The notes: generated by a model not told the origin, from the letters alone. A DNA stretch of 53,459 bases from Acetobacteraceae bacterium (GCA_030041255.1 JASHOF010000154.1:1-53459), one strand, 5' to 3'. Counted from the stretch's first letter, positions 26,337-36,202 are shown. Numbers and translations: made by a program.

Positions 26337-27718
26337 TGGCCAGGCCCGCGACGCGCTATGTCTGCCAGTCCTGTGGCGCCGTTGCGGCCCGCTGGCTGGG
26401 GCGCTGCGAGGCCTGCGGGGAATGGAACACGCTGTTCGAAGAGGCTGCCAGAGCCGGGCCTCAGGCCAGGCCGAGCCGGGTGCCGCCGGTCGGCTTTGTC
26501 TCCCTCGCCGGCGAGAGCGCACCCGAACCGCGCACCGCGACCGGGATGGGTGAACTCGATCGCGTGCTCGGCGGCGGGCTGGTGGCGGCATCCGTCGTGC
26601 TGGTGGCCGGCGATCCCGGCATCGGTAAGTCCACCTTGCTCCTCCAGGCAGCCGCGACGCTGGCACGCGCGGGCCGGCGCGTGCTTTATGTTTCGGGCGA
26701 GGAATCGATCGCGCAGGTCAGGCTGCGGGCACGCCGGCTCGGGCTTGCCGATGCGCCGGTGGAGCTTGCCGCGGCGATCGATCTCAACGCCATTGCTGCG
26801 GCGCTCGAGCGGAGCGGCGCTCACCTCGTCGTCATCGATTCGATTCAGACGATGTGGATCGAGGCCGTCGAATCCGCGCCCGGTACCCTGAACCAGGTGC
26901 GCGCAAGCGCGTTCGAATTGACGCGGCAGGCGAAGAACGCCGGCTTTGCGCTGGCGCTGGTCGGGCACATGACCAAGGATGGCGCCATCGCGGGGCCGCG
27001 CGTACTCGAACACATGGTCGATGCCGTGCTCACCTTCGAGGGCGATCGCGGACACCAGTTCCGAATCCTGCGCGCAACCAAGAACCGGTTCGGCGCCACC
27101 GACGAGATCGGCGTCTTCGAGATGACGGATCGCGGGCTTGCCGAAGTGGCGAACCCGTCGGCGATCTTCCTCGCCGAGCGGCGCGGCAACGTGGCCGGGA
27201 GCGCCGTCTTCGCCGGGATCGAGGGCACCCGGCCGGTGCTTTTGGAAGTGCAGGCGCTGCTGGCCCACGGCTCGGGCGGGACCCCACGGCGGGCGGCCAT
27301 CGGCTGGGACGCCGGGCGGCTTTCCATGCTGCTGGCGGTTCTGGAGGCCCGGGCAGGGCTTTCTCTCGGCGGGGCCGACGTTTATCTGAACGTCGCCGGC
27401 GGGCTTCGGATCAGCGAGCCGGCCGCCGACCTCGTCGTGGCGGCAGCCGTGGTTTCCGCTGCCACCGGGATGCCGACGCCGGCGGATATGGTGTTCTTCG
27501 GCGAGGTCGGGCTGTCGGGGGAAATCAGGCAGGTGGCACAGGCGGAAGCGCGCCTGAAGGAGGCGGCGAAGCTCGGTTTCACGGCGGCAGCATTGCCCCG
27601 CCGGGTGGCACGGGGAGCCCGGCCGCTGGCCGCGCCGGAGGGGTTGGAGCTTGCCGGGCTGGGTCATCTCTCCGATCTCGTCGCGCGGTTCCGCAAGCCG
27701 GGACAGCCGCCGTCATGA
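26336..27718 (+). CDS. radA: DNA repair protein RadA
   Basis: The 460-residue RecA-like branch-migration protein processes recombination intermediates. It has a zinc finger CQSCG...CEACGEWNT at the N-terminus, Walker A GDPGIGKST, the RadA-specific KNRFG motif (ATKNRFGATDE) and a Lon-like C-terminal domain (VFFGEVGLSGEIRQV). ATG 26336 overlaps the mlaF stop by one base. Confidence 0.96.
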   Translation: MARPATRYVCQSCGAVAARWLGRCEACGEWNTLFEEAARAGPQARPSRVPPVGFVSLAGESAPEPRTATGMGELDRVLGGGLVAASVVLVAGDPGIGKSTLLLQAAATLARAGRRVLYVSGEESIAQVRLRARRLGLADAPVELAAAIDLNAIAAALERSGAHLVVIDSIQTMWIEAVESAPGTLNQVRASAFELTRQAKNAGFALALVGHMTKDGAIAGPRVLEHMVDAVLTFEGDRGHQFRILRATKNRFGATDEIGVFEMTDRGLAEVANPSAIFLAERRGNVAGSAVFAGIEGTRPVLLEVQALLAHGSGGTPRRAAIGWDAGRLSMLLAVLEARAGLSLGGADVYLNVAGGLRISEPAADLVVAAAVVSAATGMPTPADMVFFGEVGLSGEIRQVAQAEARLKEAAKLGFTAAALPRRVARGARPLAAPEGLELAGLGHLSDLVARFRKPGQPPS

Positions 27719-27775
27719 GGCTTGGCGAATCCGAGGCGAGTGAGGCTATACGAGGCGGGCGAGGGCAGCGGTTGT

Positions 27776-28342
27776 ATGAACTGGGTGGATCTGCTGGTTC
27801 TCGGCGTGGTCGGCCTTTCGGCGCTGTTCGGCTTCGTTCGCGGCCTGGTGCGGGAGGTGCTCGGGATCGGCGCCTGGATCGGCGCGGCCCTGCTGGCGGT
27901 ACTCGCCTTCCCGTGGGCGGCATCCGAGGCCCGCGGCATGATCACCAATCCGGACATTGCCGACGGGGTCGCGATCGCGGTGGTCTTCCTGGTCTGCCTG
28001 GTCGCACTCTCGCTGATCGCGGCCTGGATTGGCGGCGTCGTCCGCAACTCTGCGCTGGGTGGGCTCGACCGCACGCTCGGCCTGATTTTCGGCGTAGCTC
28101 GGGGTGCGGTGCTGATCATGATCGCCTATATCGTCGTCGGGCTGGTCGAATCGCCGGCGGCATGGCCGCCGGCGGTACTCGGTGCCCGGGCATTGCCCTA
28201 CGCCTATGACGGAGCCGCCTGGATGGTTCACCTTCTGCCGCAGCACTATCGTCCGGCGGTCACTCCGCCGCCGTCTCCCGGTGCCGATGCGGGGGTGACG
28301 CCGGAACCGCAAGGCCCGTCACTCGATCCGGCGAAGCCATAG
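27776..28342 (+). CDS. cvpA: CvpA-family membrane protein
   Basis: The 188-residue protein has four hydrophobic helices and the family N-terminus MNWVDLLVLGVVGLSALFGF, then VRGLVREVLGI. The C-terminus is a Pro-rich soluble tail. CvpA is needed for colicin V production and envelope homeostasis in E. coli, and it is commonly found next to purF, as here. ATG 27776 is chosen over an upstream non-ATG start, with GAGGG about 11 bases before it. Confidence 0.88.
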   Translation: MNWVDLLVLGVVGLSALFGFVRGLVREVLGIGAWIGAALLAVLAFPWAASEARGMITNPDIADGVAIAVVFLVCLVALSLIAAWIGGVVRNSALGGLDRTLGLIFGVARGAVLIMIAYIVVGLVESPAAWPPAVLGARALPYAYDGAAWMVHLLPQHYRPAVTPPPSPGADAGVTPEPQGPSLDPAKP

Positions 28343-28353
28343 CGGAGTTGCGG

Positions 28354-29823
28354 ATGACCCCTCGCGCCGATCGTCCTGAAGATGACACGCCGCACGAGGA
28401 GTGTGCGGTGTTCGGCGTGTGGAACGCAACGGACGCAGCGCCCGTCACCGCGCTCGGGCTGCACGCGTTGCAGCACCGCGGGCAGGAGGCGACCGGGATC
28501 GTCTCCTTCGACGGCGATCACTTTCATTCGTACAAAGGTCTCGGCCTGGTCGGCGACAATTTCGGTGACGCCCGCGTGATGGCCGGGCTGCCGGGAACCC
28601 ATGCAGTCGGGCATAACCGCTATGCGACCACCGGGGATACGGTGCTGCGCAACGTGCAGCCCCTCTATGCCGACTTCGAATTCGGCGGCCTGGCGGTGGG
28701 GCACAACGGCAACCTGACCAATGCACGGCGTCTTCGGCGGGAACTGGTGCGCCGCGGCTGTCTCTTTCAATCGACCACCGATTCCGAAGTCTTCGTCCAT
28801 CTGATCGCGATCAGCTCCTACTCGACCGTGCTTGACCGCTTGATCGACGCGCTGAAGCAGGTCGTCGGTGCCTACAGCCTGGTCGCGTTGACCAATACCG
28901 CCCTGATCGGGGCCCGCGATTCGCTTGGCGTCAGGCCGCTCATTCTCGGCCGGCTGGCCGGGGCAGACGGCAATCCGGGCTACGTCCTGGCCAGCGAAAC
29001 CTGCGCCCTCGAGATCGTGGGCGCGGAGTTCGTGCGCGATGTCGAAGCGGGCGAGATCGTCGAGATCAGCGCCAGGGGCGTGCGCAGCATCCGCCCGTTC
29101 GGTCGCGCGCATTCGCGCTTCTGCGTCTTCGAGCACATCTATTTCGCCCGCCCGGATTCCACGATGGACGGCGTGTCTGTCTATGCGTCACGCAAGCGGA
29201 TCGGCGCCGAGCTCGCCCGCGAAGCCGGCGTTGCCGCGGATGTGGTGGTGCCGGTTCCGGATTCGGGCGTGCCGGCGGCCATGGGCTATGCCATCGAGAG
29301 CGGCCTTCCCTTCGAGCTTGGCATCATCCGCAACCATTATGTCGGGCGGACCTTCATCGAGCCGACCGACCAGATCCGCCACCTCGGGGTCAAGCTGAAA
29401 CACTCGGCCAACCGCGCCGTGCTGGCGGGCAGGCGGGTGGTGCTGGTGGACGATTCGATCGTGCGCGGAACGACCAGCCGCAAGATCGTCGAGATGGTGC
29501 GCGCCGCCGGGGCGAAGGAGGTGCATATGCGCATTTCCTCCCCGCCGATCCGGCATTCCTGCTTCTACGGCATCGACACTCCCGAAGAGAGCAAGCTTCT
29601 GGCCTCGCGGTACGACATTGCCGAAATGGCCGCGCTCATCGGCGCCGACAGCCTCGCCTTCATTTCGATCGACGGTCTTTATCGGGCGCTCGGCAAGGGC
29701 GCGCGCGATCCGCGCCGCCCGGCTTTCTGCGATGCCTGCTTCACCGGCGATTACCCGATCCCGCTCACCGATTTTACCGCCAACACCGAACGGCAGCTTT
29801 CTCTTCTGGCAGAGGATAGCTGA
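28354..29823 (+). CDS. purF: Amidophosphoribosyltransferase
   Basis: The 489-residue enzyme carries out the first step of purine synthesis, PRPP plus glutamine to phosphoribosylamine. Cys17 in HEECAVFGVW is the N-terminal nucleophile after removal of a short propeptide. GHNRYATTG is the glutamine-site motif and VVLVDDSIVRGTTSRKIVEM the PRPP loop. GGAG lies eight bases before ATG 28354. The SDR gene follows after three bases. Confidence 0.96.
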   Translation: MTPRADRPEDDTPHEECAVFGVWNATDAAPVTALGLHALQHRGQEATGIVSFDGDHFHSYKGLGLVGDNFGDARVMAGLPGTHAVGHNRYATTGDTVLRNVQPLYADFEFGGLAVGHNGNLTNARRLRRELVRRGCLFQSTTDSEVFVHLIAISSYSTVLDRLIDALKQVVGAYSLVALTNTALIGARDSLGVRPLILGRLAGADGNPGYVLASETCALEIVGAEFVRDVEAGEIVEISARGVRSIRPFGRAHSRFCVFEHIYFARPDSTMDGVSVYASRKRIGAELAREAGVAADVVVPVPDSGVPAAMGYAIESGLPFELGIIRNHYVGRTFIEPTDQIRHLGVKLKHSANRAVLAGRRVVLVDDSIVRGTTSRKIVEMVRAAGAKEVHMRISSPPIRHSCFYGIDTPEESKLLASRYDIAEMAALIGADSLAFISIDGLYRALGKGARDPRRPAFCDACFTGDYPIPLTDFTANTERQLSLLAEDS

Positions 29824-29826
29824 GGA

Positions 29827-30549
29827 TTGCCGGGCCCGCTGGAAGGCCGGCTGGCGCTCGTCACCGGCGCCAGCCGCGGGCTTGGTGCGGCGACCGCGGT
29901 GGCGCTCGCCCGGCTGGGCGCCGACCTCGTGATCACCGCACGCACCATCGGCGGTCTCGAGGAGACGGACGATGCGATCCGCGCGGCAGGCGGGCGGGCC
30001 AGCCTGGTGCCGCTCGATCTTCGCGACGGCCCCGCGGTCGATATGCTCGGCCCGAGCATCGGAGAGCGTTTCGGCCGGCTCGATGCGCTGGTCGCAAACG
30101 CCGGGGTGCTCGGGCCGCTGACACCGGCCGGCCACATCCTGCCCGACGCCTGGGCAGAGGTGATCGAGGTCAATCTCGGCGCCGCCTGGCGGCTCATCCG
30201 CACCGCCGCGCCGCTGCTGCTGGCCGCCCCCGCCGGGCGGGCAGCCTTTGTCACCGATCGACGCGCGCGCATGCCGCGTGCCTATTGGGGAGCCTACGGA
30301 GCCAGCAAGGCCGGAATGGAGTACCTGGCACTCGCCTGGGCCGAGGAGACCCGCAACACCCGACTGCGTGTCAACCTGTTCGATCCGGGACCGATGGCAA
30401 CCAGGCTCAGGCTCAGGGCCATGCCGGCAGAGGATCGGAGCGGGCTTCCGGCCCCGGCAGAAATCGCCCCGGCGCTCGCCGCGCTGTGCCTGCCCGAGGA
30501 GACCCGCCACGCCGCATTGATCAGCCGAGCCCCATCGCCTGGCGGATGA
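29827..30549 (+). CDS. Short-chain dehydrogenase/reductase, atypical active site
   Basis: This 240-residue SDR has the cofactor motif TGASRGLG, NAGVLG, and the active-site YGASK. The position 13 residues before the catalytic Tyr, normally Ser, is Asp (FVTDRRA). The start is TTG at 29827; no ATG precedes the Rossmann motif and AGAGGA lies upstream. It follows purF after three bases, probably in the same operon. Its last 29 bases overlap the convergent ubiH-type gene. The substrate is unknown, and the altered residue makes ordinary SDR catalysis uncertain. Confidence 0.85.
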   Translation: MPGPLEGRLALVTGASRGLGAATAVALARLGADLVITARTIGGLEETDDAIRAAGGRASLVPLDLRDGPAVDMLGPSIGERFGRLDALVANAGVLGPLTPAGHILPDAWAEVIEVNLGAAWRLIRTAAPLLLAAPAGRAAFVTDRRARMPRAYWGAYGASKAGMEYLALAWAEETRNTRLRVNLFDPGPMATRLRLRAMPAEDRSGLPAPAEIAPALAALCLPEETRHAALISRAPSPGG

Positions 30550-31747
30550 AGAAGCGCTTGAGCGGCGGAATCCGATCGACCCCGGCAATCCCGAGGTCGC
30601 GGACGAGGCGAAGCGGCGGCAGGTCGTTGCCGAAAAGCCGCTCCAGCCCGTCGGTTGCGGCCAGCATCAGAAGATTCCGTCCCCGCACGGCACGCTGATA
30701 ACGCGCCAGGACGGCGGGGCTTCCCGGATCTTCGCCGGCGGCGACGGCATTCTCGATCAAGCCCGCAAGCGCCATCGCGTCACGCCAGCCGAGATTGAGG
30801 CCCTGGCCGGCGATCGGATGAATGCCGTGTGCCGAATCGCCCGCCAGGGCAAGCCTCAACCCGGTGACGCGATCCGCGAAGTGGGCGCCAAGCGGGTAGT
30901 GGAAGCGCTTGCCGAGGGGGCGAACGGCGCCCAGGTGCGAGCCGAGCCGGCGCTCGATCTCGGCCGCGAAGCGCCTCTCGTCGAGACGATGGAGAGCCTC
31001 GGCCAGGCGTGTCGGTTCGGTCCAGACGATCGCGGAGACATGCTCCTCCGGCCCGTCCGGGGTGACGGCAGGGCTCATCGGGAGCTGCGCGAAGGGCCCG
31101 GCCGGCAGGAAATGTTCAAGCGCGATGTTGCGGTGCGGGCGGGCATGCGCGATCGCGGTGACGATCGCCTGCTGGCGATAGGAAAACCGGGTGAACGGAA
31201 TGCCGGCGGCGCGCGCAAGGGGGCTCGCCTTCCCCTCGGCGGCAACCACCAGGCTGGCAATGATCTCTGCACCATCCGTCGCCGTCAGCCGGGCTTCTCT
31301 CTCCTGTCGCACGACGCGAACCGTGGCCGGCGCCAACACCGAGACTGACGCCAGCTCGCGGAGGCGCGCGTTGAGCGCCATCCTGAGGCTCCGTGCCTCG
31401 ACCATCCAGCCGAATGGGCCGGCAGCCTCGCCCGCCTCCCGATGGCCGAACCGAAGCGAGAGCGGCGATGGCGGATGGCCGAGGCGCCCGTCCGTCACGC
31501 GGATGCCGAGGATCGGGCAGGGCGCATAAGGCAGGAGATCCCAGATGCCCCCCGCCTCGAGCAGGGGGCGCGACCCGGCGGCGATCGCGTAGGCACGACC
31601 GTCGAAATCCGGGTGCTCCATCGGCGGCAGGGCGGCGCGGTCGATCACGGCGGTCGCGATGCCCGCGGCGGCGAGGCGGCAGGCCAGGGCACCGCCAACC
31701 GGCCCCGCGCCCACCACCGCTACGACGACCTCGATCCTTCCCGGCAT
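30521..31747 (-). CDS. UbiH/UbiF/COQ6-family FAD-dependent hydroxylase
   Basis: The 408-residue flavoprotein monooxygenase of the ubiquinone-ring hydroxylase family has the dinucleotide motif [31 protein letters not shown] follows, and [20 protein letters not shown] is the second FAD motif, diagnostic for this family. It probably hydroxylates a ubiquinone precursor; which ring position cannot be told from sequence. ATG 31747 is divergent from ftsK across 87 bp that contain an AT-rich patch suited to divergent promoters. Confidence 0.88.
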   Translation of the reverse strand: MPGRIEVVVAVVGAGPVGGALACRLAAAGIATAVIDRAALPPMEHPDFDGRAYAIAAGSRPLLEAGGIWDLLPYAPCPILGIRVTDGRLGHPPSPLSLRFGHREAGEAAGPFGWMVEARSLRMALNARLRELASVSVLAPATVRVVRQEREARLTATDGAEIIASLVVAAEGKASPLARAAGIPFTRFSYRQQAIVTAIAHARPHRNIALEHFLPAGPFAQLPMSPAVTPDGPEEHVSAIVWTEPTRLAEALHRLDERRFAAEIERRLGSHLGAVRPLGKRFHYPLGAHFADRVTGLRLALAGDSAHGIHPIAGQGLNLGWRDAMALAGLIENAVAAGEDPGSPAVLARYQRAVRGRNLLMLAATDGLERLFGNDLPPLRLVRDLGIAGVDRIPPLKRFFIRQAMGLG

Positions 31748-31834
31748 CGCGCGCCCGGAGCCCTTTTTCCATCAGATGGTTCCGCTTTATACGCTAAGAT
31801 ATCGATTGAACGGAGCCGGAGTTCCGAATCGGCT

Positions 31835-34204
31835 ATGGCCGCTGCTGCCTCGATGCAGAATCTTGCCTCACCGACGCTCAAGGCGCTGATCCGCCGCCGC
31901 ACGGCCGAGTTGGTGGGGGTGGTGCTGGGGCTCGCCGCGATTGCGCTCCTGCTCGCGCTGGCATCCTATGACCCGAGCGATCCTTCGCTCGATTCGGCGA
32001 GCGGTGCAGCCGTGCATAACCTCGCCGGGCCAGTGGGCGCGTGGCTTGCCGACTTTCTGCTGCAGGGTTTCGGATTGGCCGCCCTTCTGCCCGGGCTGGT
32101 GGGACTCGCCTGGGCCTGGCGTATCGCCTCGCAACGCGGTCTTGGCCGGCTCGCTCTTCGGCTTGCAGGCGCGGCGGTCGCCCTGCCGGCACTCGCTGCG
32201 GTTCTCGGCGGCCTGACCCCATCCACCGGAACGTTCGCCTGGCCGGTCGCCGCGGGTCCGGGCGGAGCGATCGGCCAGATACTCGGCAGTGCGGTGCTCG
32301 GGGCGGGCCACGGGCTGCTGGGGCCGTTCGGCTTCCTCCTCGCGTGGTTCCTGCTCGCCGGCCTCGCCGGCTGCTCGGGTTGGATCGCGCTCGGCCTGAC
32401 CGGCACGGAGTGGCAGGCGGCCGGGCAGGGCGTCGGGGGGGCGGCGCGCCTGTCGGCAGGGCACGGGCGGCGCGTGCTCGGCTTTCTTCTCCGCGCCGGC
32501 CGGTGGCGCCCGCTGGCATCCGATGCCGGCGGAGCGGCCGTCGGTGTGCCGGACCCGATCAGGACGGAGCCGCACCTGGAAAGGGCGCCCGCATCCGCTC
32601 CTCAGCCCGCAAGCGCTCCGGCCGGCCCTCGGATATTGCCGCGGCGCACGCCGCCGCCGCCACGCCAGGAGAGCCTGCCCCTGGAGGAAGGCTTCCAGTT
32701 TCCGCCGCTTTCACTGCTCAAGTCGGCACCGGCACGGGCCATCAGCGGCCCCTCCCCCGAATCGCTGCAGGCGAACGCGAGGCTCCTCGAATCGGTGCTC
32801 GCCGATTACGGCGTGCAGGGCGCGATCGTGGAGATCCGGCCCGGGCCGGTGGTCACGCTCTACGAACTCGAGCCGGCGCCCGGGATCCGCAGTGCCCGTG
32901 TGATCGGACTTGCCGACGACGTGGCGCGCAGCCTGTCGGTCACCGCCGTGCGGATCGCAACCGTGCCCGGGCGCAACGTGATCGGCATTGAAGTTCCGAA
33001 CTCGCGGCGGGAGACCGTCTTTCTTTCTGAACTGCTGGCGACCGAGGATTGGACGAAACACCCGGCGCGGCTGGCGCTGGCACTGGGCAAGGATATTTCC
33101 GGCGCCCCGGTCTTCGCCGATCTGGCGCGGATGCCCCATCTGCTGATCGCCGGCACCACCGGCTCCGGTAAATCGGTCGGCGTGAACGCCATGATTCTTT
33201 CGCTGCTCTATCGGATGCCGCCCGAGCAGTGCCGGATGATCCTGATCGATCCGAAGATGCTCGAACTTTCCGTCTATGAGGGCATTCCGCACCTGATCGC
33301 GCCGGTGGTGACGGAACCCCCGAAAGCGGTGACCGCCCTCAAATGGACGGTGCGCGAGATGGAGCGCCGCTACCGGGCGATGAGCCAGCTCGGCGTACGC
33401 AACATCGGCGGCTACAATGAACGCGTCGCGGCGGCCCGCCTCAAAGGCGAAGTGATGACGCGGCGCGTGCAGACCGGCTTCGACGCCGAGACCGGCCGGC
33501 CGATTTTCGAGGAGCAGCCGCTGGCGCTCGAAGCGCTGCCGTTCATCGTCGTGGTGATCGACGAGATGGCAGACCTCATGATGGTCGCCGGCAAGGACAT
33601 CGAAGCGGCGGTGCAACGTCTGGCGCAGATGGCGCGCGCGGCCGGGATTCACGTCATCATGGCCACCCAGCGCCCCTCCGTCGATGTCATCACCGGCACC
33701 ATCAAGGCGAACTTCCCGACCCGCATCAGCTTCCAGGTGATCAGCAAGTTCGATTCGCGCACCATCCTCGGCGAGCAGGGCAGCGAGCAACTGCTCGGGC
33801 AGGGCGACATGCTTTACATGATGGGCGGCGGGCGCATCACGCGCGTGCACGGGCCCTTTGTCTCCGACGCCGAGGTCGAGGGAGTGGTCGCGTTTCTGCG
33901 CGAGCAGGGAGAGCCGGCCTATATCGAAGAGATCACCGAAGCTGCAGAGGAAGAATCCGCCTCGCCACTCCCGAATCCCGGCGACCTCGGCCCGGACGGC
34001 GAACGCGGCCTGTACGAGCAGGCGGTGACGCTGGTCGCCCGCGAGGGCAAGGCTTCGACCTCCTTCATCCAGCGCCATTTGCAGATCGGTTACAACCGCG
34101 CGGCGCGGCTGATCGAGCAGATGGAAAAAGACGGCATCGTCGGCCCGTCCAACCACGTGGGCAAGCGCGAAGTGCTGCTCGGCGGCGGCCGCAACGAGGA
34201 CTGA
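31835..34204 (+). CDS. ftsK: DNA translocase FtsK
   Basis: The 789-residue protein couples chromosome segregation to division. Four N-terminal transmembrane helices (about 20-190) anchor it at the septum, followed by a short Pro-rich linker. The motor domain has Walker [11 protein letters not shown] (near residue 440), [17 protein letters not shown], Walker [13 protein letters not shown] and [13 protein letters not shown]. The C-terminal gamma winged helix ([20 protein letters not shown]) would read KOPS sites. ATG 31835 is chosen; a second ATG at 31853 is possible. Confidence 0.96.
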   Translation: MAAAASMQNLASPTLKALIRRRTAELVGVVLGLAAIALLLALASYDPSDPSLDSASGAAVHNLAGPVGAWLADFLLQGFGLAALLPGLVGLAWAWRIASQRGLGRLALRLAGAAVALPALAAVLGGLTPSTGTFAWPVAAGPGGAIGQILGSAVLGAGHGLLGPFGFLLAWFLLAGLAGCSGWIALGLTGTEWQAAGQGVGGAARLSAGHGRRVLGFLLRAGRWRPLASDAGGAAVGVPDPIRTEPHLERAPASAPQPASAPAGPRILPRRTPPPPRQESLPLEEGFQFPPLSLLKSAPARAISGPSPESLQANARLLESVLADYGVQGAIVEIRPGPVVTLYELEPAPGIRSARVIGLADDVARSLSVTAVRIATVPGRNVIGIEVPNSRRETVFLSELLATEDWTKHPARLALALGKDISGAPVFADLARMPHLLIAGTTGSGKSVGVNAMILSLLYRMPPEQCRMILIDPKMLELSVYEGIPHLIAPVVTEPPKAVTALKWTVREMERRYRAMSQLGVRNIGGYNERVAAARLKGEVMTRRVQTGFDAETGRPIFEEQPLALEALPFIVVVIDEMADLMMVAGKDIEAAVQRLAQMARAAGIHVIMATQRPSVDVITGTIKANFPTRISFQVISKFDSRTILGEQGSEQLLGQGDMLYMMGGGRITRVHGPFVSDAEVEGVVAFLREQGEPAYIEEITEAAEEESASPLPNPGDLGPDGERGLYEQAVTLVAREGKASTSFIQRHLQIGYNRAARLIEQMEKDGIVGPSNHVGKREVLLGGGRNED

Positions 34205-34210
34205 GAGCGC

Positions 34211-34771
34211 TCAGGCCGCGATCGGCACCAGGCGCACTTCCGGGGCACCGGGCGCCGCTGCGACGAGCGGCTCGCCGTCATCGCCTTGGCCGGCCAGCAA
34301 CGCGAGCGTCTTCTCGATTGCCTGGGCGAGCTTGCGATACTCACGGCGGAGCTGCTGAGCGTCCACCTTCCCTGCCTCGAAGCGATAGACCGCCGAACCA
34401 ACCGCCTTGGTGTGCGCTGCCGCGAGCGCTTCCATCCGTTCGACCAGCACATAGGTGGGAACGATGGCGGCGATTTCCTCCTCACGGAGGAATGTCAGGC
34501 GCCCGATCGTGCCTCGATAGACGGCGCAAGAGCCCCGGGCGGACAGCACATACCCCGCATCGGCGCGAATCAGGCGCAGATTCTCGCGCATGAGCTCGAG
34601 CAAGCTCGCGAGTTCGGCGGCGAGCGCGGCACGATGGCGGCGGCTGTCGCGACGGGACTGGAAGATGAGGTAGCCGCGGTTGAAGCCGACGTTCACGATC
34701 AACATCAAAAGCACGGCAATGAGCGGAATGAAATGCCAGGGAAGGGAGAGATCGCTGCCGGAGGAGAACAT
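34211..34771 (-). CDS. Unknown single-pass membrane protein
   Basis: I do not recognise a family for this 186-residue protein. A single hydrophobic helix (HFIPLIAVLLMLIVNVGF, about 13-30) is followed by a basic stretch (QSRRDSRRHR). The remainder is a mainly helical, probably cytoplasmic domain with LEKT/AEL-rich segments that could form a coiled coil. GGAG precedes ATG 34771 at about ten bases. It converges on ftsK with only six bases between the stop codons. A role at the membrane is all that can be inferred. Confidence 0.7.
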   Translation of the reverse strand: MFSSGSDLSLPWHFIPLIAVLLMLIVNVGFNRGYLIFQSRRDSRRHRAALAAELASLLELMRENLRLIRADAGYVLSARGSCAVYRGTIGRLTFLREEEIAAIVPTYVLVERMEALAAAHTKAVGSAVYRFEAGKVDAQQLRREYRKLAQAIEKTLALLAGQGDDGEPLVAAAPGAPEVRLVPIAA

Positions 34772-34931
34772 CGTCGGGGTCTCCGTGAGTGCGGGCGGAC
34801 GCGCCGCCCCGGGGCCATTGCGGGGCCAGCATATCGGCCGGCACAGTCATCTGGAATGCACATCATCGGCGGCTGGAACACGCGACCGCCGTCGAGCTTC
34901 CGATGATCGCCAACCATCTTTCATGAGATGG

Positions 34932-35262
34932 TGGTGCGGACGGCGGGACTCGAACCCGCACTCCCCACTGGGGAAGCAGATTTTCCTGCCACTTCGGCTT
35001 CCGCCGCCACCGGCCACGACTGCCGGCGTTCGTGGTCTGGACTATCCCTTCGCCATGGCCCGCCAGGGCTTCAGGCGCCGCCCGTCTAGTCTCTACACCT
35101 TCCCCGACTCGACATTCGGGGCTTGGCTCGGGATCGGCCCGTGCCCCGCAGAATGTGCCGGGCCGCCGGCGTTCCCCGAATTTGGGCGGTTCTGCACCAC
35201 AGGTTTCCCCGCGGGCACTCCGCTTACGAAGTCTGCCGCGTCTGCCTTTCCGCCACGTCCGC
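34932..35262 (-). tRNA. trnL: tRNA-Leu(UAA), interrupted by a group I intron
   Basis: Exon 1 is 35262-35229 (34 nt) and exon 2 is 34984-34932. Joined, they form a complete class II tRNA. The acceptor GCGGACG/CGTCCGC is perfect, the anticodon stem is GCAGA/TCTGC, and the loop CTTAAAA has anticodon TAA. A long variable arm (CCCC-AGT-GGGG) and T-arm GCGGG-TTCGAGT-CCCGC follow, then discriminator A and encoded CCA. The interruption falls between U34 and A35 of the anticodon, the position of the classical cyanobacterial and plastid trnL(UAA) intron. Confidence 0.93.
34985..35228 (-). ncRNA. Group I self-splicing intron in trnL(UAA)
   Basis: This 244-nt intron has no ORF. P1 is visible: ACTTCG (exon end plus first two intron bases) pairs with CGGAGT (35222-35217). 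This places U34 opposite G, the conserved U-G wobble at group I 5' splice sites. The last intron base is G (34985). Core landmarks, in order on the minus strand, are CAAATTCGGGGAA (P4-P5 region), GGGCCGATCCCGAGCCAAG (P5-P6 region), GTGTAGAGACTAGACGG (P7 5' strand) and AAGGGATAGTCCAGACC (P7 3' strand). The strands GACTA and TAGTC pair. These resemble cyanobacterial tRNA-Leu introns (IC3 type). Self-splicing in vitro is likely but inferred. Confidence 0.9.
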
Positions 35263-35287
35263 GTCTCTTTCCGGAACCTTCCTCCTT

Positions 35288-36202
35288 TCAGGCCTCGGCC
35301 GCGATACGGCACGCGATATCGAGCCCGCTTCGAATCAGTTTTTCGCTCGCCTCGGGCGTGCGGAACCCACTGTGCGCCGAAAGCGTGACATTTTCGAGCC
35401 TGGTCAGTGGGTGGTCGGCCGGTAGCGGTTCGCTCGCGAAGACGTCGAGCGCCGCATGGCCGATCTTTCCTGCCTCGAGCGCCTCGAGCATCGCCTGCTC
35501 ATCCACCAGCGCTGCACGCGCGGTATTGACGAGGATTGCCCCGGGGCGAAGCCTGGCGATGCGCGCGGAATCGAGGAAGCCTCTCGTCTCGTCGATCAGC
35601 AACAGATGCAGCGAGACGACATGGCTTTCCGCGAGTAGCGTCTCGAGCGGAACGAAGCTGACAGCGGGAGCGGATTTCGGCGTCCGGTTCCACGCCAGGA
35701 CCCGCATTCCGGAGCCGGCGGCGATGCGCGCCACTTCGGCTCCGATGCCGCCGAATCCGATCAGCCCGATGGTCTTCCCGGTCAGTTCCATCCCCTCGGT
35801 GCGCAGCCACTCGCCCTGGCGCATCCCCCGATCCATGCGCGCAAGCCCGCGCGCCGCCGCCCACATCAGCGCGATCGTGTGCTCGGCGACCGCCGTATCT
35901 CCGTAACCCTTGATGATGTGGACCTGGATACCGAGGCCGGCGAGTTCTTCGGGGTGCATGTAGCTGCGGGCGCCGGTGCCGAGGAAGATGATGTGCCGGA
36001 GGCCGCGGCAGCGACGCATCGCTTCCGTCGGCATGGGTGTGTGATCGTCGATCACGAAATCGGCACCGTCGAGCAGGCGGGGCAGGGATTCGGCCGGGAC
36101 GTGATCCTCCTCGTAGAGAACGATCGGCGGGTCGCCGGCCCGGCGCACCTTGCGGTAGACGTCGCCGAGAGCGTCGCTCGCGTCGATGAACACGCCTTGC
36201 AT
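35288..36202 (-). CDS. D-2-hydroxyacid dehydrogenase family protein
   Basis: The 304-residue NAD(P)-dependent oxidoreductase has GLIGFGGIGAEVARIA as the dinucleotide loop. Catalytic Arg is in VNTARAALVDE, Glu in ASEPLPADHPL and His in LSAHSGFRTPEA, so the Arg-Glu-His triad is complete. ATG 36202 is chosen because GGAG lies eight bases upstream; the frame stays open 44 codons further. The substrate is not predictable. It lies 25 bp upstream of trnL on the same strand and diverges from the livJ gene. Confidence 0.9.
   Translation of the reverse strand: MQGVFIDASDALGDVYRKVRRAGDPPIVLYEEDHVPAESLPRLLDGADFVIDDHTPMPTEAMRRCRGLRHIIFLGTGARSYMHPEELAGLGIQVHIIKGYGDTAVAEHTIALMWAAARGLARMDRGMRQGEWLRTEGMELTGKTIGLIGFGGIGAEVARIAAGSGMRVLAWNRTPKSAPAVSFVPLETLLAESHVVSLHLLLIDETRGFLDSARIARLRPGAILVNTARAALVDEQAMLEALEAGKIGHAALDVFASEPLPADHPLTRLENVTLSAHSGFRTPEASEKLIRSGLDIACRIAAEA

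Noticed and set aside
34932-35262. Possible tmRNA
   Set aside because: A T-arm and CCA followed by about 240 nt first suggested tmRNA, but the two exons make a perfect tRNA-Leu and the insert has group I core motifs, with no tag-peptide frame.
34680-35906. Open frames running through 34863-35906 on both strands
   Set aside because: They cross the interrupted tRNA-Leu and antisense parts of neighbouring genes; the RNA assignment explains the sequence.
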